DNA from: HyVt-337 sp964428895
Lineage (GTDB): Bacteria > Planctomycetota > Phycisphaerae > SM23-33
Reading direction: 5' to 3'
NCBI GenBank assembly: GCA_964428895.1
Contig: CAYRZU010000029.1
Coordinates: 1 to 38,810, forward strand
DNA length: 38,810 nucleotides
Part shown: piece after piece, positions 17,555 to 24,991 of the stretch
Layout of the letters: every line of letters starts with the position of its first letter
Numbering within the stretch: position 1 is the stretch's first letter
Program-made: the position numbers and the translations under genes
The notes under the pieces: model-generated
What the model saw: only the letters and a program-made list of their open reading frames with translations
Told to the model about the DNA's origin: nothing
The model's database searches: none

Positions 17555-18618
17555 TCCAACGAGATCGGGTATTGGCCGAACTCACGGACCGCGTTGCACA
17601 TGGCGATAACGTTCTCGACCGGGAAGTCGGGATAGATCTCGCCGGCCCCGCTGTCGACAAGAAGCCCACCGCCCCTAGCTGCCTGGCGGAGGCAGCGCTT
17701 GGTGTCCTCGACCACCTGATCGGGCGTGCCGTGGGTAAGAATGTTGGAGTCGACGTTGCCAACGTACGCCAGGTTCTTCCCGTAGCGTTCCTTCAGCGCG
17801 CCCAGGTCCATGCCGGCGGTCGGTTCGATCGGATTGAGCGCATCGATACCGGCGTCGACCAGGTCGTCGAGGATCTCCGTCACGTCGCCGTCGCTGTGGA
17901 AGACCACCTTCATGCCCGCTTCCTTGACCGGTTCGATTTCCCGGCGGAAGCGCGGCAGCACCTCGCGTCGAAGGAAATCGGGCGAGTACATCAGGCTGCC
18001 CTTGTAGGCAATGTCGCAACTAACCTGATAGGCGAAGCTCAGTTTGTTGTCGGCGTAGACCTGGGCCTTAATGCGTTGGCCTTCGGCGTAGACTTCCAGG
18101 ATTCGTGAGACGTGGGTGGGCGCGTCGTACATCGCCAGGCTCAGCATCTCCAGACCCAGCAGCCCCCGCAGGCCATCAATGCAGGCCCCGCCCTGGCTGA
18201 CCAGCTCAACGTCCGGACCCATCATCTCCTGGGCCCGGCGGAAACGCGGGAGCAACCGCGCGGCAAACTCGTCGTAGCTGTCGACGGTGGGCTTGTAGTT
18301 GATGACATCGTCGACGGAAGTGAACTCGGTCCGATGGTCACTGCCGCTCTTGGCCACTCGCGTCTCGTGCGGAAATGGGTCGACCACAAACCAATCGCAC
18401 AGGAACGTCACGTCGATGCCCAGCCCGCGACAGGCGCGGCCCGTCAGGTCCGCCACGGTGTCGACACGATCTTCATATTCGTCCTCAATGAAAGAGAAGT
18501 CAAACCCCGCTGGCGCAAAGTGGCGCATCACGGCGGAGTTGTCGATCAGCGTCCACATCGGCACGCGATCGGCCTCTTCATGGTTCAGTGCGGCCAGGAC
18601 ACGTTCTCGAGTCGTCAT
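17551..18618 (-). CDS. Uroporphyrinogen decarboxylase-superfamily protein (MtaA/CmuA-like branch)
   Basis: A 355-residue TIM-barrel protein of the URO-D superfamily. It opens with the typical MTTRERVLAALNHEEADRVP, and has VFHSDGDVTEILDDLVDAG and YVGNVDSNIL in the metal/substrate region. In true methyltransferases of the MtaA type the equivalent is H-x-C; here it is H-S-D, so a Zn-thiolate methyl transfer mechanism is doubtful. Haem synthesis is also unlikely given the context. It follows the second UroD-like gene by 8 bases, and that gene's TAA overlaps its ribosome site (TAAGGAG). Such uncharacterised UroD-like proteins are numerous in planctomycetes and relatives; a role in one-carbon or corrinoid methyl transfer is only inference. 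Confidence 0.85.
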   Translation of the reverse strand: MTTRERVLAALNHEEADRVPMWTLIDNSAVMRHFAPAGFDFSFIEDEYEDRVDTVADLTGRACRGLGIDVTFLCDWFVVDPFPHETRVAKSGSDHRTEFTSVDDVINYKPTVDSYDEFAARLLPRFRRAQEMMGPDVELVSQGGACIDGLRGLLGLEMLSLAMYDAPTHVSRILEVYAEGQRIKAQVYADNKLSFAYQVSCDIAYKGSLMYSPDFLRREVLPRFRREIEPVKEAGMKVVFHSDGDVTEILDDLVDAGIDALNPIEPTAGMDLGALKERYGKNLAYVGNVDSNILTHGTPDQVVEDTKRCLRQAARGGGLLVDSGAGEIYPDFPVENVIAMCNAVREFGQYPISLD

Positions 18619-18626
18619 AGGTCTCC

Positions 18627-19703
18627 TTACGGCTTTCCAAAGTCACGAACGGCGGCGAGGATTTCGGGCATGCTGGTGCGCCACGCGCCGGGGGGCATGT
18701 CTTCGGACAGTTGAATCCAGAATCGCTTGCTGTGGCCGCCTTGGGCGAGCAGTTCATCGGCCACGCGACGGATCTCCGGCGGCTGGCGCAGATGGACCGA
18801 GGACGGGAAGTTGGCCCAGATCATCTTGTCCGGCCATCGCGCCAGCGCCACGTCGACGGGCGTATCGTTGTCGGGCGGCGGGGACAGCGATTCGATGCCG
18901 CCCAGCCGAGAGTGGTCAAAGACGTCCCATAGGGCTTTGAAGTCCCCGTCGATGTGATCCATCAGCGGGATGCCGACTTCGGCCAGCAGGTCGGCCGCTT
19001 CGTTGTGATAGGGCATGCACCATTTCTCGAACAGCGCCGGCCCGATCGCGGGGGCGGTGATGTTGTCACCGATGGTGCAGTGATAGAACTCGTGATCGGC
19101 GGCGGCAGCGGCGGTGACCTTGGCGGTTTCGATGAAATGCTCGCCCATCTTGGTCATTACCGCGTCGACCAGGTCCGGCGTGTCGGCGCACAGGTAGGCC
19201 AGGTGGTCGATCTGGGCGTACTCGATCCACATCCGCTGCCAAGGCGTGCGCGGCAGGGCCACGTGCGGGATGCCGTGCTCGCCCTCCTCGTCGTGGAAGG
19301 CATCGATGCTCGAGGCATCGGCGACGACAACGACATCCTCAAAATACGCCAGCAGCACCTCCAGGTCGGCGGCCGTTTCCACGTAATGCTTGTGGAAGGT
19401 GGGCACGCCCAGGGCGGGCACGGCCACCGTTTGCTCTTCGATCGTGCCTTGGGGCGTGCCGATGAACTTCCGCGTGCCTTCGCGGCCGTCGTCGGTGGTG
19501 AATGGTTCTTCCCGACGCGTGCAGTTGGGTGTCTCGGTCTCGTACGCGCCGCGCCAGCCCAGCACGCCAAAACTGTTCTCGCCGAGCAGTTGCCGGGCCT
19601 CGGCGTCGGGCACCATCCAGTGATAGGCCACCAACGGAAGCTCGTCCAACTCCTCGCCGCGAATCAGATTGACCATGCGTTGTTTGGGCGTCATCCCTGC
19701 CAT
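18627..19703 (-). CDS. Second uroporphyrinogen decarboxylase-superfamily protein
   Basis: 358 residues from ATG 19703, chosen because AAAGGAG lies 7 bases upstream; a longer frame to 19964 has no such support and runs through a terminator. The N-terminus MAGMTPKQRMVNLIRGEELD and the C-terminal segment DHIDGDFKALWDVFDH show the URO-D fold. As in its neighbour, the metal site reads H-x-D-G-D rather than H-x-C-G. The two genes are clearly distinct paralogues in one transcription unit, with this one first. The substrate is unknown; cobalamin-dependent methyl transfer is a possibility without direct support, since no corrinoid protein is encoded here. Confidence 0.82.
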   Translation of the reverse strand: MAGMTPKQRMVNLIRGEELDELPLVAYHWMVPDAEARQLLGENSFGVLGWRGAYETETPNCTRREEPFTTDDGREGTRKFIGTPQGTIEEQTVAVPALGVPTFHKHYVETAADLEVLLAYFEDVVVVADASSIDAFHDEEGEHGIPHVALPRTPWQRMWIEYAQIDHLAYLCADTPDLVDAVMTKMGEHFIETAKVTAAAAADHEFYHCTIGDNITAPAIGPALFEKWCMPYHNEAADLLAEVGIPLMDHIDGDFKALWDVFDHSRLGGIESLSPPPDNDTPVDVALARWPDKMIWANFPSSVHLRQPPEIRRVADELLAQGGHSKRFWIQLSEDMPPGAWRTSMPEILAAVRDFGKP

Positions 19704-19795
19704 CGGCGTCTCCTTTCGACACGATCTCGGCCGAAGGGGGGCATTGTAATGGCCCGATCCTCCCAGGACAGCGCGAACTGCCTTTCGCTCGGCGC

Positions 19796-19828
19796 AAAAA
19801 CAACCGGGCGACCCGTCGGGCCGCCCGG
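19796..19828 (-). terminator. Rho-independent terminator of the PEP-CTERM gene
   Basis: On the minus strand an 11-pair stem with one G-U wobble and a GAC loop (CCGGGCGGCCC / GGGTCGCCCGG, 19804-19828) is followed by TTGTTTTT (19803-19796). It lies about 40 bases after the stop codon of the PEP-CTERM gene. It is the clearest intrinsic terminator in the window. Confidence 0.85.
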
Positions 19829-19862
19829 TAGCTGGTGTGGACGTCAGGAATCGAACCTTTGA
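19829..19862 (-). other. tRNA 3'-end-like fragment (T-arm and CCA-like end)
   Basis: On the minus strand the bases read AGGTTCGATTCCT, then CGTCCAC and ACCA. This is the layout of a tRNA T-loop, acceptor strand, discriminator base and CCA. The T-stem pairs only at its three inner positions, and no matching D-arm, anticodon arm or 5' acceptor strand is found upstream, where the PEP-CTERM reading frame lies. It may be a decayed tRNA remnant or half of an integration site, or chance. Confidence 0.35.
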
Positions 19863-19869
19863 GGCGCAG

Positions 19870-20613
19870 CTATTGTTTCTTCCTGCGGGCCAGCGCCGCG
19901 ATGCCGCCCAGGCCGAGCAGACCCATAGTGGTCGGCTCGGGGACTTGGTAATCCAGGTAGTCAAAGGCGCCGCTGCCGCACAGAATGATCTTCATCTTGT
20001 CGAACTTCTCGAAGTCGGCGACCGCCGACAGGTAAGGCAGTTGGTTAGCGTAGCGGTTGCCGTAGCTCACGCCGGGCGATGCCGCGGCCAACTCTTGGAA
20101 CGTCTTGCTGAAGACCACAACGCCGTCATCGTAGAGCTTGATGCGGCTGTATCTGGGGTCCTCGTCCATGTCGATTTGCCGGAGGCGAACGTCGACAATG
20201 TCGGTGTCCCACTTGATGATGATCTTACCGCCCCGGGCCTCGTCATCGGGGTTATCGATCAGCCCGTCGTGGTTGCCGTCGGTATCGTTCTCGGCAATGG
20301 CGAAGACCTTATGGGCTTTCACATCCCCGCTGGTGGCGGGGTTGGGGTCGTTGTCAACATTCAGGTTGCCGCCGTCCCAGGGGTATTCCAGATCCGGATC
20401 GCGCGTGCCGGTTTCCATGGTGTCGAAGATCACCAGCTTGTCCGGGTGATACGAGTTCCGATTGATGGCGCTAAAGGTCACGCCGTGAGAGGCCTGGAAT
20501 TGGGTGCTCAGAACTTCCCCGTGACTCAATGAGTCAAAATCGATCGTGGCTGCCCCAATGGGCGTGACCACCATCAGTACCGCTATCATCGCTGACCATG
20601 TCCTCGGGTGCAT
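19870..20613 (-). CDS. PEP-CTERM sorting-domain protein
   Basis: 247 residues from ATG 20613, which has GGAGGAA just upstream. It has an N-terminal signal peptide (hydrophobic MIAVLMVVTPIGAA), a beta-rich extracellular domain beginning IDFDSLSHGE, and a C-terminal PEP-CTERM tail: VPEPTTMG, a hydrophobic stretch LLGLGGIAALA and a basic end RRKKQ. Proteins of this kind are processed by an exosortase and typically end up in the exopolysaccharide or outer surface. The domain contains many Asp residues (DNDPNP, DTDGNHDG), which hint at calcium binding. The leader shows a structured RNA resembling a c-di-GMP-I riboswitch, and a strong terminator follows the gene. No exosortase gene is in the window. 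Confidence 0.9.
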   Translation of the reverse strand: MHPRTWSAMIAVLMVVTPIGAATIDFDSLSHGEVLSTQFQASHGVTFSAINRNSYHPDKLVIFDTMETGTRDPDLEYPWDGGNLNVDNDPNPATSGDVKAHKVFAIAENDTDGNHDGLIDNPDDEARGGKIIIKWDTDIVDVRLRQIDMDEDPRYSRIKLYDDGVVVFSKTFQELAAASPGVSYGNRYANQLPYLSAVADFEKFDKMKIILCGSGAFDYLDYQVPEPTTMGLLGLGGIAALARRKKQ

Positions 20614-20639
20614 GGTTCTTCCTCCAGTGGCTTCAAGAT

Positions 20640-20717
20640 TTTCGCGAACCCCACTGCCTCCATGGCTGCGAGGTGGCTCTCGCGTTACGGCTGAAACGTA
20701 GGATTCGCCCGGAGAGA
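20640..20717 (-). promoter_or_regulatory. Structured leader resembling a c-di-GMP-I (GEMM) riboswitch
   Basis: On the minus strand, just before the PEP-CTERM gene, an outer helix GCGAATCC / GGGTTCGC (20701-20708 with 20644-20651, one G-U pair) encloses two hairpins. These are TACG/CGTA (20686-20700) and CCTC/GAGG with CCAC/GTGG (20651-20677). Between and after them are ACGCGAGAGCCAC and GGCAGTGGGGTTCGC, which resemble the GEMM segments ACGCAAAGCC and GGTAGCGGGGTTACC. It differs in lacking a GNRA loop on the first hairpin and in one extra base in the junction. c-di-GMP control of PEP-CTERM surface proteins is known elsewhere, so the location fits. Confidence 0.45.
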
Positions 20718-20784
20718 TGAGCAAACGGCGAAGGAGTTTTTCTGGAATGGGGACCGGCCACGGCCGAGCCGGATCGACCCCCAT

Positions 20785-20816
20785 AAGAAACGCGGCGGGA
20801 CAGGAGCCCCGCCGCG
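20785..20816 (-). terminator. Terminator of the GH2 gene
   Basis: A minus-strand stem CGCGGCGGG / CCCGCCGCG (20816-20808 with 20799-20791) has 9 perfect pairs and an 8-base loop, followed by a modest T-run (TTTCTT). It lies about 30 bases after the stop of the GH2 gene and about 70 bases before the PEP-CTERM leader, separating the two units. Confidence 0.78.
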
Positions 20817-20846
20817 CTGGTCGTGCTGATTAGATATGGGTGAGGC

Positions 20847-22550
20847 CTAGCACTTGAAGCGTCTTCGGGCCGCCTCCATGCGCTTCTTGACGTTGGCGTA
20901 GGCGAGCTTGGGTCGGCGGTACTCGTCGACGGTGCCCTTGTTGTTGATGCAGCGCGGGCGATGGTTCCAGCCGCCTTGGTCGGAAATCCGCACGTCGCAG
21001 AACTGCCAGATCGCCACGCCCGAAACGCGCGGGTGGTTCAGGTAGACCTTCAGCAGCTCGTCCAAGCACTCGGCCTGGAACTCCTCGGTCCACTTAACCT
21101 GGGTGGTCGAACGATAGCCGTAAAACGCGCCCGCCCCGAACTCGCTGATGATGACGGGCTTGCCTTTGCCCTTCGATTTCGTGTCCTGCCACTTCAGCAG
21201 GTCGTCCAGCTCGTCCAGGATGGTTTCGTTGGAACCCCAGTACCAGCCGGTATACCAATTCCAGGAGACGATGTCGGGCAGGTCGAGGCAGATGTCGTCC
21301 TTCCACGCACACGAGGCGTAGGTGACCGGGCGCGAGCCGTCCAGATCACGCAGGAGCTGCAGGGCGCTACCGTGGGCCTTTCGCCCGGACTTGGTCTTGG
21401 CATCGCATTCGTTGAGGGTCGCCCAGATCACGACCGACGGGTGATTGAAGTGCCACTCCACCATCGACGTTGCACAGGCCGCGATCTGCTCGTTGTATTT
21501 GGGGTGTTTGAAGCTGACCGAAGTGCTATTGGTTTCTTCCCACACATACAGGCCCATCTCGTCGCACAGGTCGAGCATCCGCATGTCGTTGGGGTAATGC
21601 GAGGTCCGAATAAAATTGCACCCGAGGTCCTTGAGCAGTTGCACGTCGGTGGCCATCGCCTCAACCGGCAGGGACTGGCCGAACTGCTTGTGGAACTCGT
21701 GGCGGTTGTAGCCGTGCAGACGGACGGGCTCGCCGTTCAGCAGAATCTCGCTGCCCTTGACCTTGATCTCGCGGAAGCCCACCCGTTCGATCAGATCGTC
21801 GACCAATTCCTCGCCGTCCAGCAGCTCGGCCTGGAGGTCGTACAGCACCGGCGTCACAGCCGACCAGGGCTTGACGTTAAGCTTGTTGAGTCGGCCTTCC
21901 AGTTCCACCGTTTCGTTGGCGCCGATCTCGACCTCGCCGAAATCGAACACCATGTCGGCCACGGTGAGCGTGACGCGGCGGGTCCGGGCCTTCCGTGACA
22001 CATTTCGCACCCGCGTGCGAATATCCAACGACCACTGGCTGCCCTTGCGAACGGGCGTGGCGAGGATCTTGTCCAGAAAGACCACCGGCACGTCCTGTAC
22101 CTCGGCCGGCCTAATGATGCCACCCGACGAGTAGTGGTCGCCCGGAATGTGTAATGCCGAGTGGTCGCCGAAGGTGTTGTCGATCTCGAGCACCAACTCA
22201 TGCTCGCCGGCGGCTAGGCCCGTCAGCACCAAATCCCACGGCACGAAGCCATCGTAGTGCTTGCCAACCTTCTTGCCGTCGACGTAAACGACCGCGGTGT
22301 GACAGACGCCGCCGAAGACCATCCGCACCGGCCCATCGCCCGGCGCCCAAAATGTCCGCCGCATCCACCCCCGGCCACGGAACTCCTCCAGCCCGGGCAA
22401 GACTTCCCAGGCCGACGGCGTCAACGTCGCGCGGTTGTAGCGCTTGGGCAGCTTGCCCTCGTCCTTGCGCTCGGTTTCGACAACCAGATCCCACTTGCCG
22501 TCCAACGACCGCGTCGGCCGAACGTGGTGCTGACAGAAGGTGCGTAACAT
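20847..22550 (-). CDS. Glycoside hydrolase family 2 (beta-glucuronidase/beta-galactosidase type)
   Basis: 567 residues from ATG 22550, chosen because AAAGGA lies just upstream. It has the GH2 layout: a jelly-roll sugar-binding domain (about 1-170, with VFGGVCHTAVVYVDGKKVG), an Ig-like sandwich (about 175-270), then a TIM barrel from about 275 (RLHGYNRHEFH, FIRTSHYPND). The acid/base is E381 in ATLNECD and the nucleophile is E470 in IISEFGAGAF, as in family 2. It most resembles beta-glucuronidase-type members, but exo-specificity cannot be fixed from sequence. No signal peptide is visible, so it would act inside the cell on imported saccharides. It is divergent from a LacI-type regulator, which probably controls it. 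Confidence 0.92.
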   Translation of the reverse strand: MLRTFCQHHVRPTRSLDGKWDLVVETERKDEGKLPKRYNRATLTPSAWEVLPGLEEFRGRGWMRRTFWAPGDGPVRMVFGGVCHTAVVYVDGKKVGKHYDGFVPWDLVLTGLAAGEHELVLEIDNTFGDHSALHIPGDHYSSGGIIRPAEVQDVPVVFLDKILATPVRKGSQWSLDIRTRVRNVSRKARTRRVTLTVADMVFDFGEVEIGANETVELEGRLNKLNVKPWSAVTPVLYDLQAELLDGEELVDDLIERVGFREIKVKGSEILLNGEPVRLHGYNRHEFHKQFGQSLPVEAMATDVQLLKDLGCNFIRTSHYPNDMRMLDLCDEMGLYVWEETNSTSVSFKHPKYNEQIAACATSMVEWHFNHPSVVIWATLNECDAKTKSGRKAHGSALQLLRDLDGSRPVTYASCAWKDDICLDLPDIVSWNWYTGWYWGSNETILDELDDLLKWQDTKSKGKGKPVIISEFGAGAFYGYRSTTQVKWTEEFQAECLDELLKVYLNHPRVSGVAIWQFCDVRISDQGGWNHRPRCINNKGTVDEYRRPKLAYANVKKRMEAARRRFKC

Positions 22551-22681
22551 GACGGTCCTTTCCGTATGGGGCCACCGGGGCCAAGCTGGGTCAGATAGCC
22601 CATCGATGCGGCCCATGCAACCGTTTTCTTGCCAGCTTGACGATGGCGCCTTCCGGAGCGCTGGTGTGCCTCTTTGGCTCT

Positions 22682-22706
22682 GAGGATGAGAAAGGGCACC
22701 ATCCTC
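22682..22706. repeat. Inverted repeat in the GH2 leader, possible operator
   Basis: A perfect 7-base inverted repeat, GAGGATG / CATCCTC, with an 11-base spacer. On the minus strand it lies at about +10 to +34 of the transcript predicted from the promoter at 22723-22751. It could be an operator for the neighbouring LacI-type regulator or a leader hairpin. Confidence 0.4.
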
Positions 22707-22722
22707 TGAAAGTGAAAAAAAG

Positions 22723-22751
22723 ATAATAATAGACAGAACACGAACTAACAA
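22723..22751 (-). promoter_or_regulatory. Promoter of the GH2 gene
   Basis: TTGTTA (-35, 22751-22746) and TATTAT (-10, 22728-22723) on the minus strand are separated by 17 bases, a good sigma-70-type match. The leader to ATG 22550 would be about 165 bases. It lies in a distinctly AT-rich island of about 170 bases inside GC-rich DNA. Confidence 0.6.
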
Positions 22752-22837
22752 TGAGACAAACAGCAAGAACTGAATATAAAAACAGATACGAACAGTTAAT
22801 CATCAAGATAATTGTCTTTGGTAAAAACATTCTTTTG

Positions 22838-22867
22838 TTGTTATTTACGGTAGAGCCTATCTATAAT
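22838..22867 (+). promoter_or_regulatory. Promoter of the LacI-type regulator gene
   Basis: TTGTTA (22838-22843) and a perfect TATAAT (22862-22867) are separated by 18 bases. Transcription would begin within about 5 bases of ATG 22878, so the mRNA would be leaderless or nearly so. GTAAA (22821-22825) and TTTAC (22844-22848) form an imperfect inverted repeat across the -35 region, which could serve autoregulation. Confidence 0.6.
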
Positions 22868-22877
22868 TCATTCTATC

Positions 22878-23948
22878 ATGGGTATTTCCATCATTGATGT
22901 CGCAAAGGCTGCTAATGTTTCTCACATGACGGTCTCGCGGGTCCTCAGTGGGAATCCACATGTCCTTCCCGAGAACGTCGAAGCTGTGAAGAACGCGATC
23001 GCAGAGCTGGGGTATGTGCCGCCACTTCACAAACGCGGCCCCAAGCCAAACTCCAGGCGTCGATTCCGAAAGACGTTGCGGAAGTTTATTCTGGCGATCC
23101 CCTCCGGGCCCACGGCCGATCAGAACATGTTCAAGATCTTCCTTGATTCGCCTTTCGGGCGAGACGTTACGGCCGGCATGATCGAAACGGCCAAGGCGCA
23201 CAGTATCGAGGTGACACTGGTTCCCCTGGAGACCGAACACCCCGGTGCGGGCATTGACATGCGTGGCGCTGACGGCATCATCCTCGTTCTTCTGGGCACT
23301 GGCGCGCCGCAGAAACTGCTGAAAGGATACAACCATGAGGTCCCGTGCCTGGTCATCGGGCACTGTGAGTCTCATGAGCAATTCTGCGACGGGGTGATGA
23401 GCGATAACGACATGATTGGCGACTTGGCTGTTCGGCAACTGATGGAACACGGCAGCCGTTTCCTGGCGGCCATTACGGACATTCCCGGCGAACGGACTAC
23501 CCGCCAGCGCGTTCGGGCCTTTTCCGATTCGGCCGGTTACCACGGCCTGCCCAAGACGCAACGGATTGCCCCGCGCATCATGGAGAGCCCTGGTGGTGAG
23601 GTGACCTTTGACTCCTCCCCGGCCGCATTGGTCGATCAACTATTCGAGTTGCCGGACTTCCCTGATGGGCTGTTCCTTCCCCACGAGATGGTCCTCGAGG
23701 AAGTCTATGCGGAACTGCGCCGGCGAGGCATCGAACCGGTCAAGGACAATCCTCGGTCGGAAGAGTCGGCCGTCATCATCACCGCCGGCTACCACCCGTG
23801 GCTCAGGCCGGTCGGACCCCTGCCCCATCTGATCAGCCTGGATGGTATGGCGGTCGGCGCCCGCGCGATTGACCAACTGCTGCGGCGCATTGAGCGCCCC
23901 GATGAGCCGCTGACCCGCGTGTTGGTTGCTCCGAAGATGCTGGAGTAA
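22878..23948 (+). CDS. LacI-family transcriptional regulator
   Basis: 356 residues. The N-terminal helix-turn-helix is classic LacI: IIDVAKAANVSHMTVSRVLSG (first part, residues 4-23), followed by the hinge region (LPENVEAVKNAIAELGY). The rest is a periplasmic-binding-protein-like effector domain (about 68-356), with the segment SDNDMIGDLAVRQLMEHG in the first lobe. It would bind a sugar or sugar derivative and release or hold DNA. It is divergent from the GH2 gene, so that gene is the likely target; the glycosidase-like genes nearby may be others. The ATG has no Shine-Dalgarno, and the predicted transcription start is within a few bases. Confidence 0.93.
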   Translation: MGISIIDVAKAANVSHMTVSRVLSGNPHVLPENVEAVKNAIAELGYVPPLHKRGPKPNSRRRFRKTLRKFILAIPSGPTADQNMFKIFLDSPFGRDVTAGMIETAKAHSIEVTLVPLETEHPGAGIDMRGADGIILVLLGTGAPQKLLKGYNHEVPCLVIGHCESHEQFCDGVMSDNDMIGDLAVRQLMEHGSRFLAAITDIPGERTTRQRVRAFSDSAGYHGLPKTQRIAPRIMESPGGEVTFDSSPAALVDQLFELPDFPDGLFLPHEMVLEEVYAELRRRGIEPVKDNPRSEESAVIITAGYHPWLRPVGPLPHLISLDGMAVGARAIDQLLRRIERPDEPLTRVLVAPKMLE

Positions 23949-23992
23949 TCGCCGCGGCTGACGCTTGCTGGACAAGACGGGTTTTGCACCGC

Positions 23993-24025
23993 GGCCTGGC
24001 CCATCCGGGGGGGATGGGCCAGGCC
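23993..24025. terminator. Strong hairpin between convergent genes
   Basis: A perfect 14-pair stem, GGCCTGGCCCATCC / GGATGGGCCAGGCC, with a GGGGG loop. It lies between the 3' ends of the LacI-type gene (plus) and the DUF1189-like gene (minus). Neither side has a T-run, so intrinsic termination is uncertain. It may act as a bidirectional RNA-end or 3'-stabilising hairpin. Confidence 0.55.
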
Positions 24026-24085
24026 GGGGGGAGTGCGTCTTTCACCACAGCCGGTCTGCGGACCAGCATCACCATCGCAACAGAA

Positions 24086-24946
24086 TCACGTTACCGGAGC
24101 GGGCGGCTGCCCGAAGGACGAGTCCGATGCCGTCGGCGGTGGGACGTCCATCTGGAACGGTGGGGCTTCGTCCGTGGGCTTGGCAGCCACGACCGCAATG
24201 ATCAGGTAGAACAGCCCGATGCAGACCTGAATCAGCCCGCCCAAGGGGATCTTGACGTCAAGAAGGAACAGGACCGTTGCGAACACAATGGCCGGCGTGA
24301 TGGCCACCGCGGAGAGGCGCATCAACGCGCCATAGGAGAGCGTCCGCTTGGCCATCGATGCGATGATCAACCCGACCAGGGAGGCGATCAGGATCTGGAT
24401 CAGGCGGTACACGAATGATCCGATGAAGGCGAACGGGAAGATGAAGGCCCACGCCCATCGTGCCAATCGCCCGCCCCACGAATGAACATCGTCGCGGTTC
24501 ATCTGGAATCCGTCGATGCCGCTGAACTCGAAGATCTCTGTCTTGTTGGGGTTTTCGCGGTGATAGACCTTTGTCGCGGTAACCAAAATGGGCGCCTCGA
24601 CATCTTCCAGTGAGTTGAATTGCCCGGTCGTGTCGATCACCGCGATAACGGCGGAGGTCGGGTCGTCGGGATCTTCCACGATGTAGTAAGGTTGCTCGAC
24701 GTCGGCCGACAGTGTCCCGTCCTCGATGGTGATAGGTGGGACCTGGTCGATGAAGACAGTGGCGTTCCCGTGCAGGAAGCCTTTGATCTCCGTCTGCACC
24801 TTGACGGTGAAGGCCACCGTTGTCAGCAGCGTCAGCAATAGCAGGTAGCCCACGCCGGCCCCTCGCCAATTCCGGCCGACATCCTGATACAGGCTTTTCG
24901 AGAACGGTGACATCACCAGTGCGTGTAAGACGCCATAACGCTTCAT
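24086..24946 (-). CDS. DUF1189-family membrane protein
   Basis: 286 residues with about five membrane helices: one near 30-50 (YLLLLTLLTTVAFTV), a soluble outer domain at about 52-165, and then a cluster at about 168-265 (AWAFIFPFAFIGSFVY, LIASLVGLIIASMA, ITPAIVFATVLFLLDV, CIGLFYLIIAVVAA). The layout, including a first helix, an extracytoplasmic domain and a helical C-terminus, matches DUF1189, whose function is unknown. AGGGAG precedes ATG 24946. It follows the glycosidase-like gene at 24992-26977 by 45 bases and is probably in the same transcript. The end is a Pro-rich cytoplasmic tail. Confidence 0.78.
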   Translation of the reverse strand: MKRYGVLHALVMSPFSKSLYQDVGRNWRGAGVGYLLLLTLLTTVAFTVKVQTEIKGFLHGNATVFIDQVPPITIEDGTLSADVEQPYYIVEDPDDPTSAVIAVIDTTGQFNSLEDVEAPILVTATKVYHRENPNKTEIFEFSGIDGFQMNRDDVHSWGGRLARWAWAFIFPFAFIGSFVYRLIQILIASLVGLIIASMAKRTLSYGALMRLSAVAITPAIVFATVLFLLDVKIPLGGLIQVCIGLFYLIIAVVAAKPTDEAPPFQMDVPPPTASDSSFGQPPAPVT

Positions 24947-24991
24947 TGGATTGTCTCCCTGTCAGTCAGTGCGAGCGTGTTGGCCATTATC

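Noticed and set aside
17497..18108. A 203-codon plus-strand frame over the hutI end and the UroD-like gene
   Set aside because: Overlaps two confident genes; its translation has no recognisable domain.
17551..19703. Haem-synthesis uroporphyrinogen decarboxylase (hemE)
   Set aside because: The metal/substrate region and gene context fit the uncharacterised UroD-like branch, not hemE, and no other haem genes are nearby.
18954..19862. A 302-codon plus-strand frame ending in GRQESNL
   Set aside because: Antisense to the UroD-like gene; the ending is the familiar false translation of a tRNA 3' end on the opposite strand.
19704..19964. Longer start for the second UroD-like gene
   Set aside because: It would be read through a strong terminator and the end of another gene; the ribosome site points to 19703.
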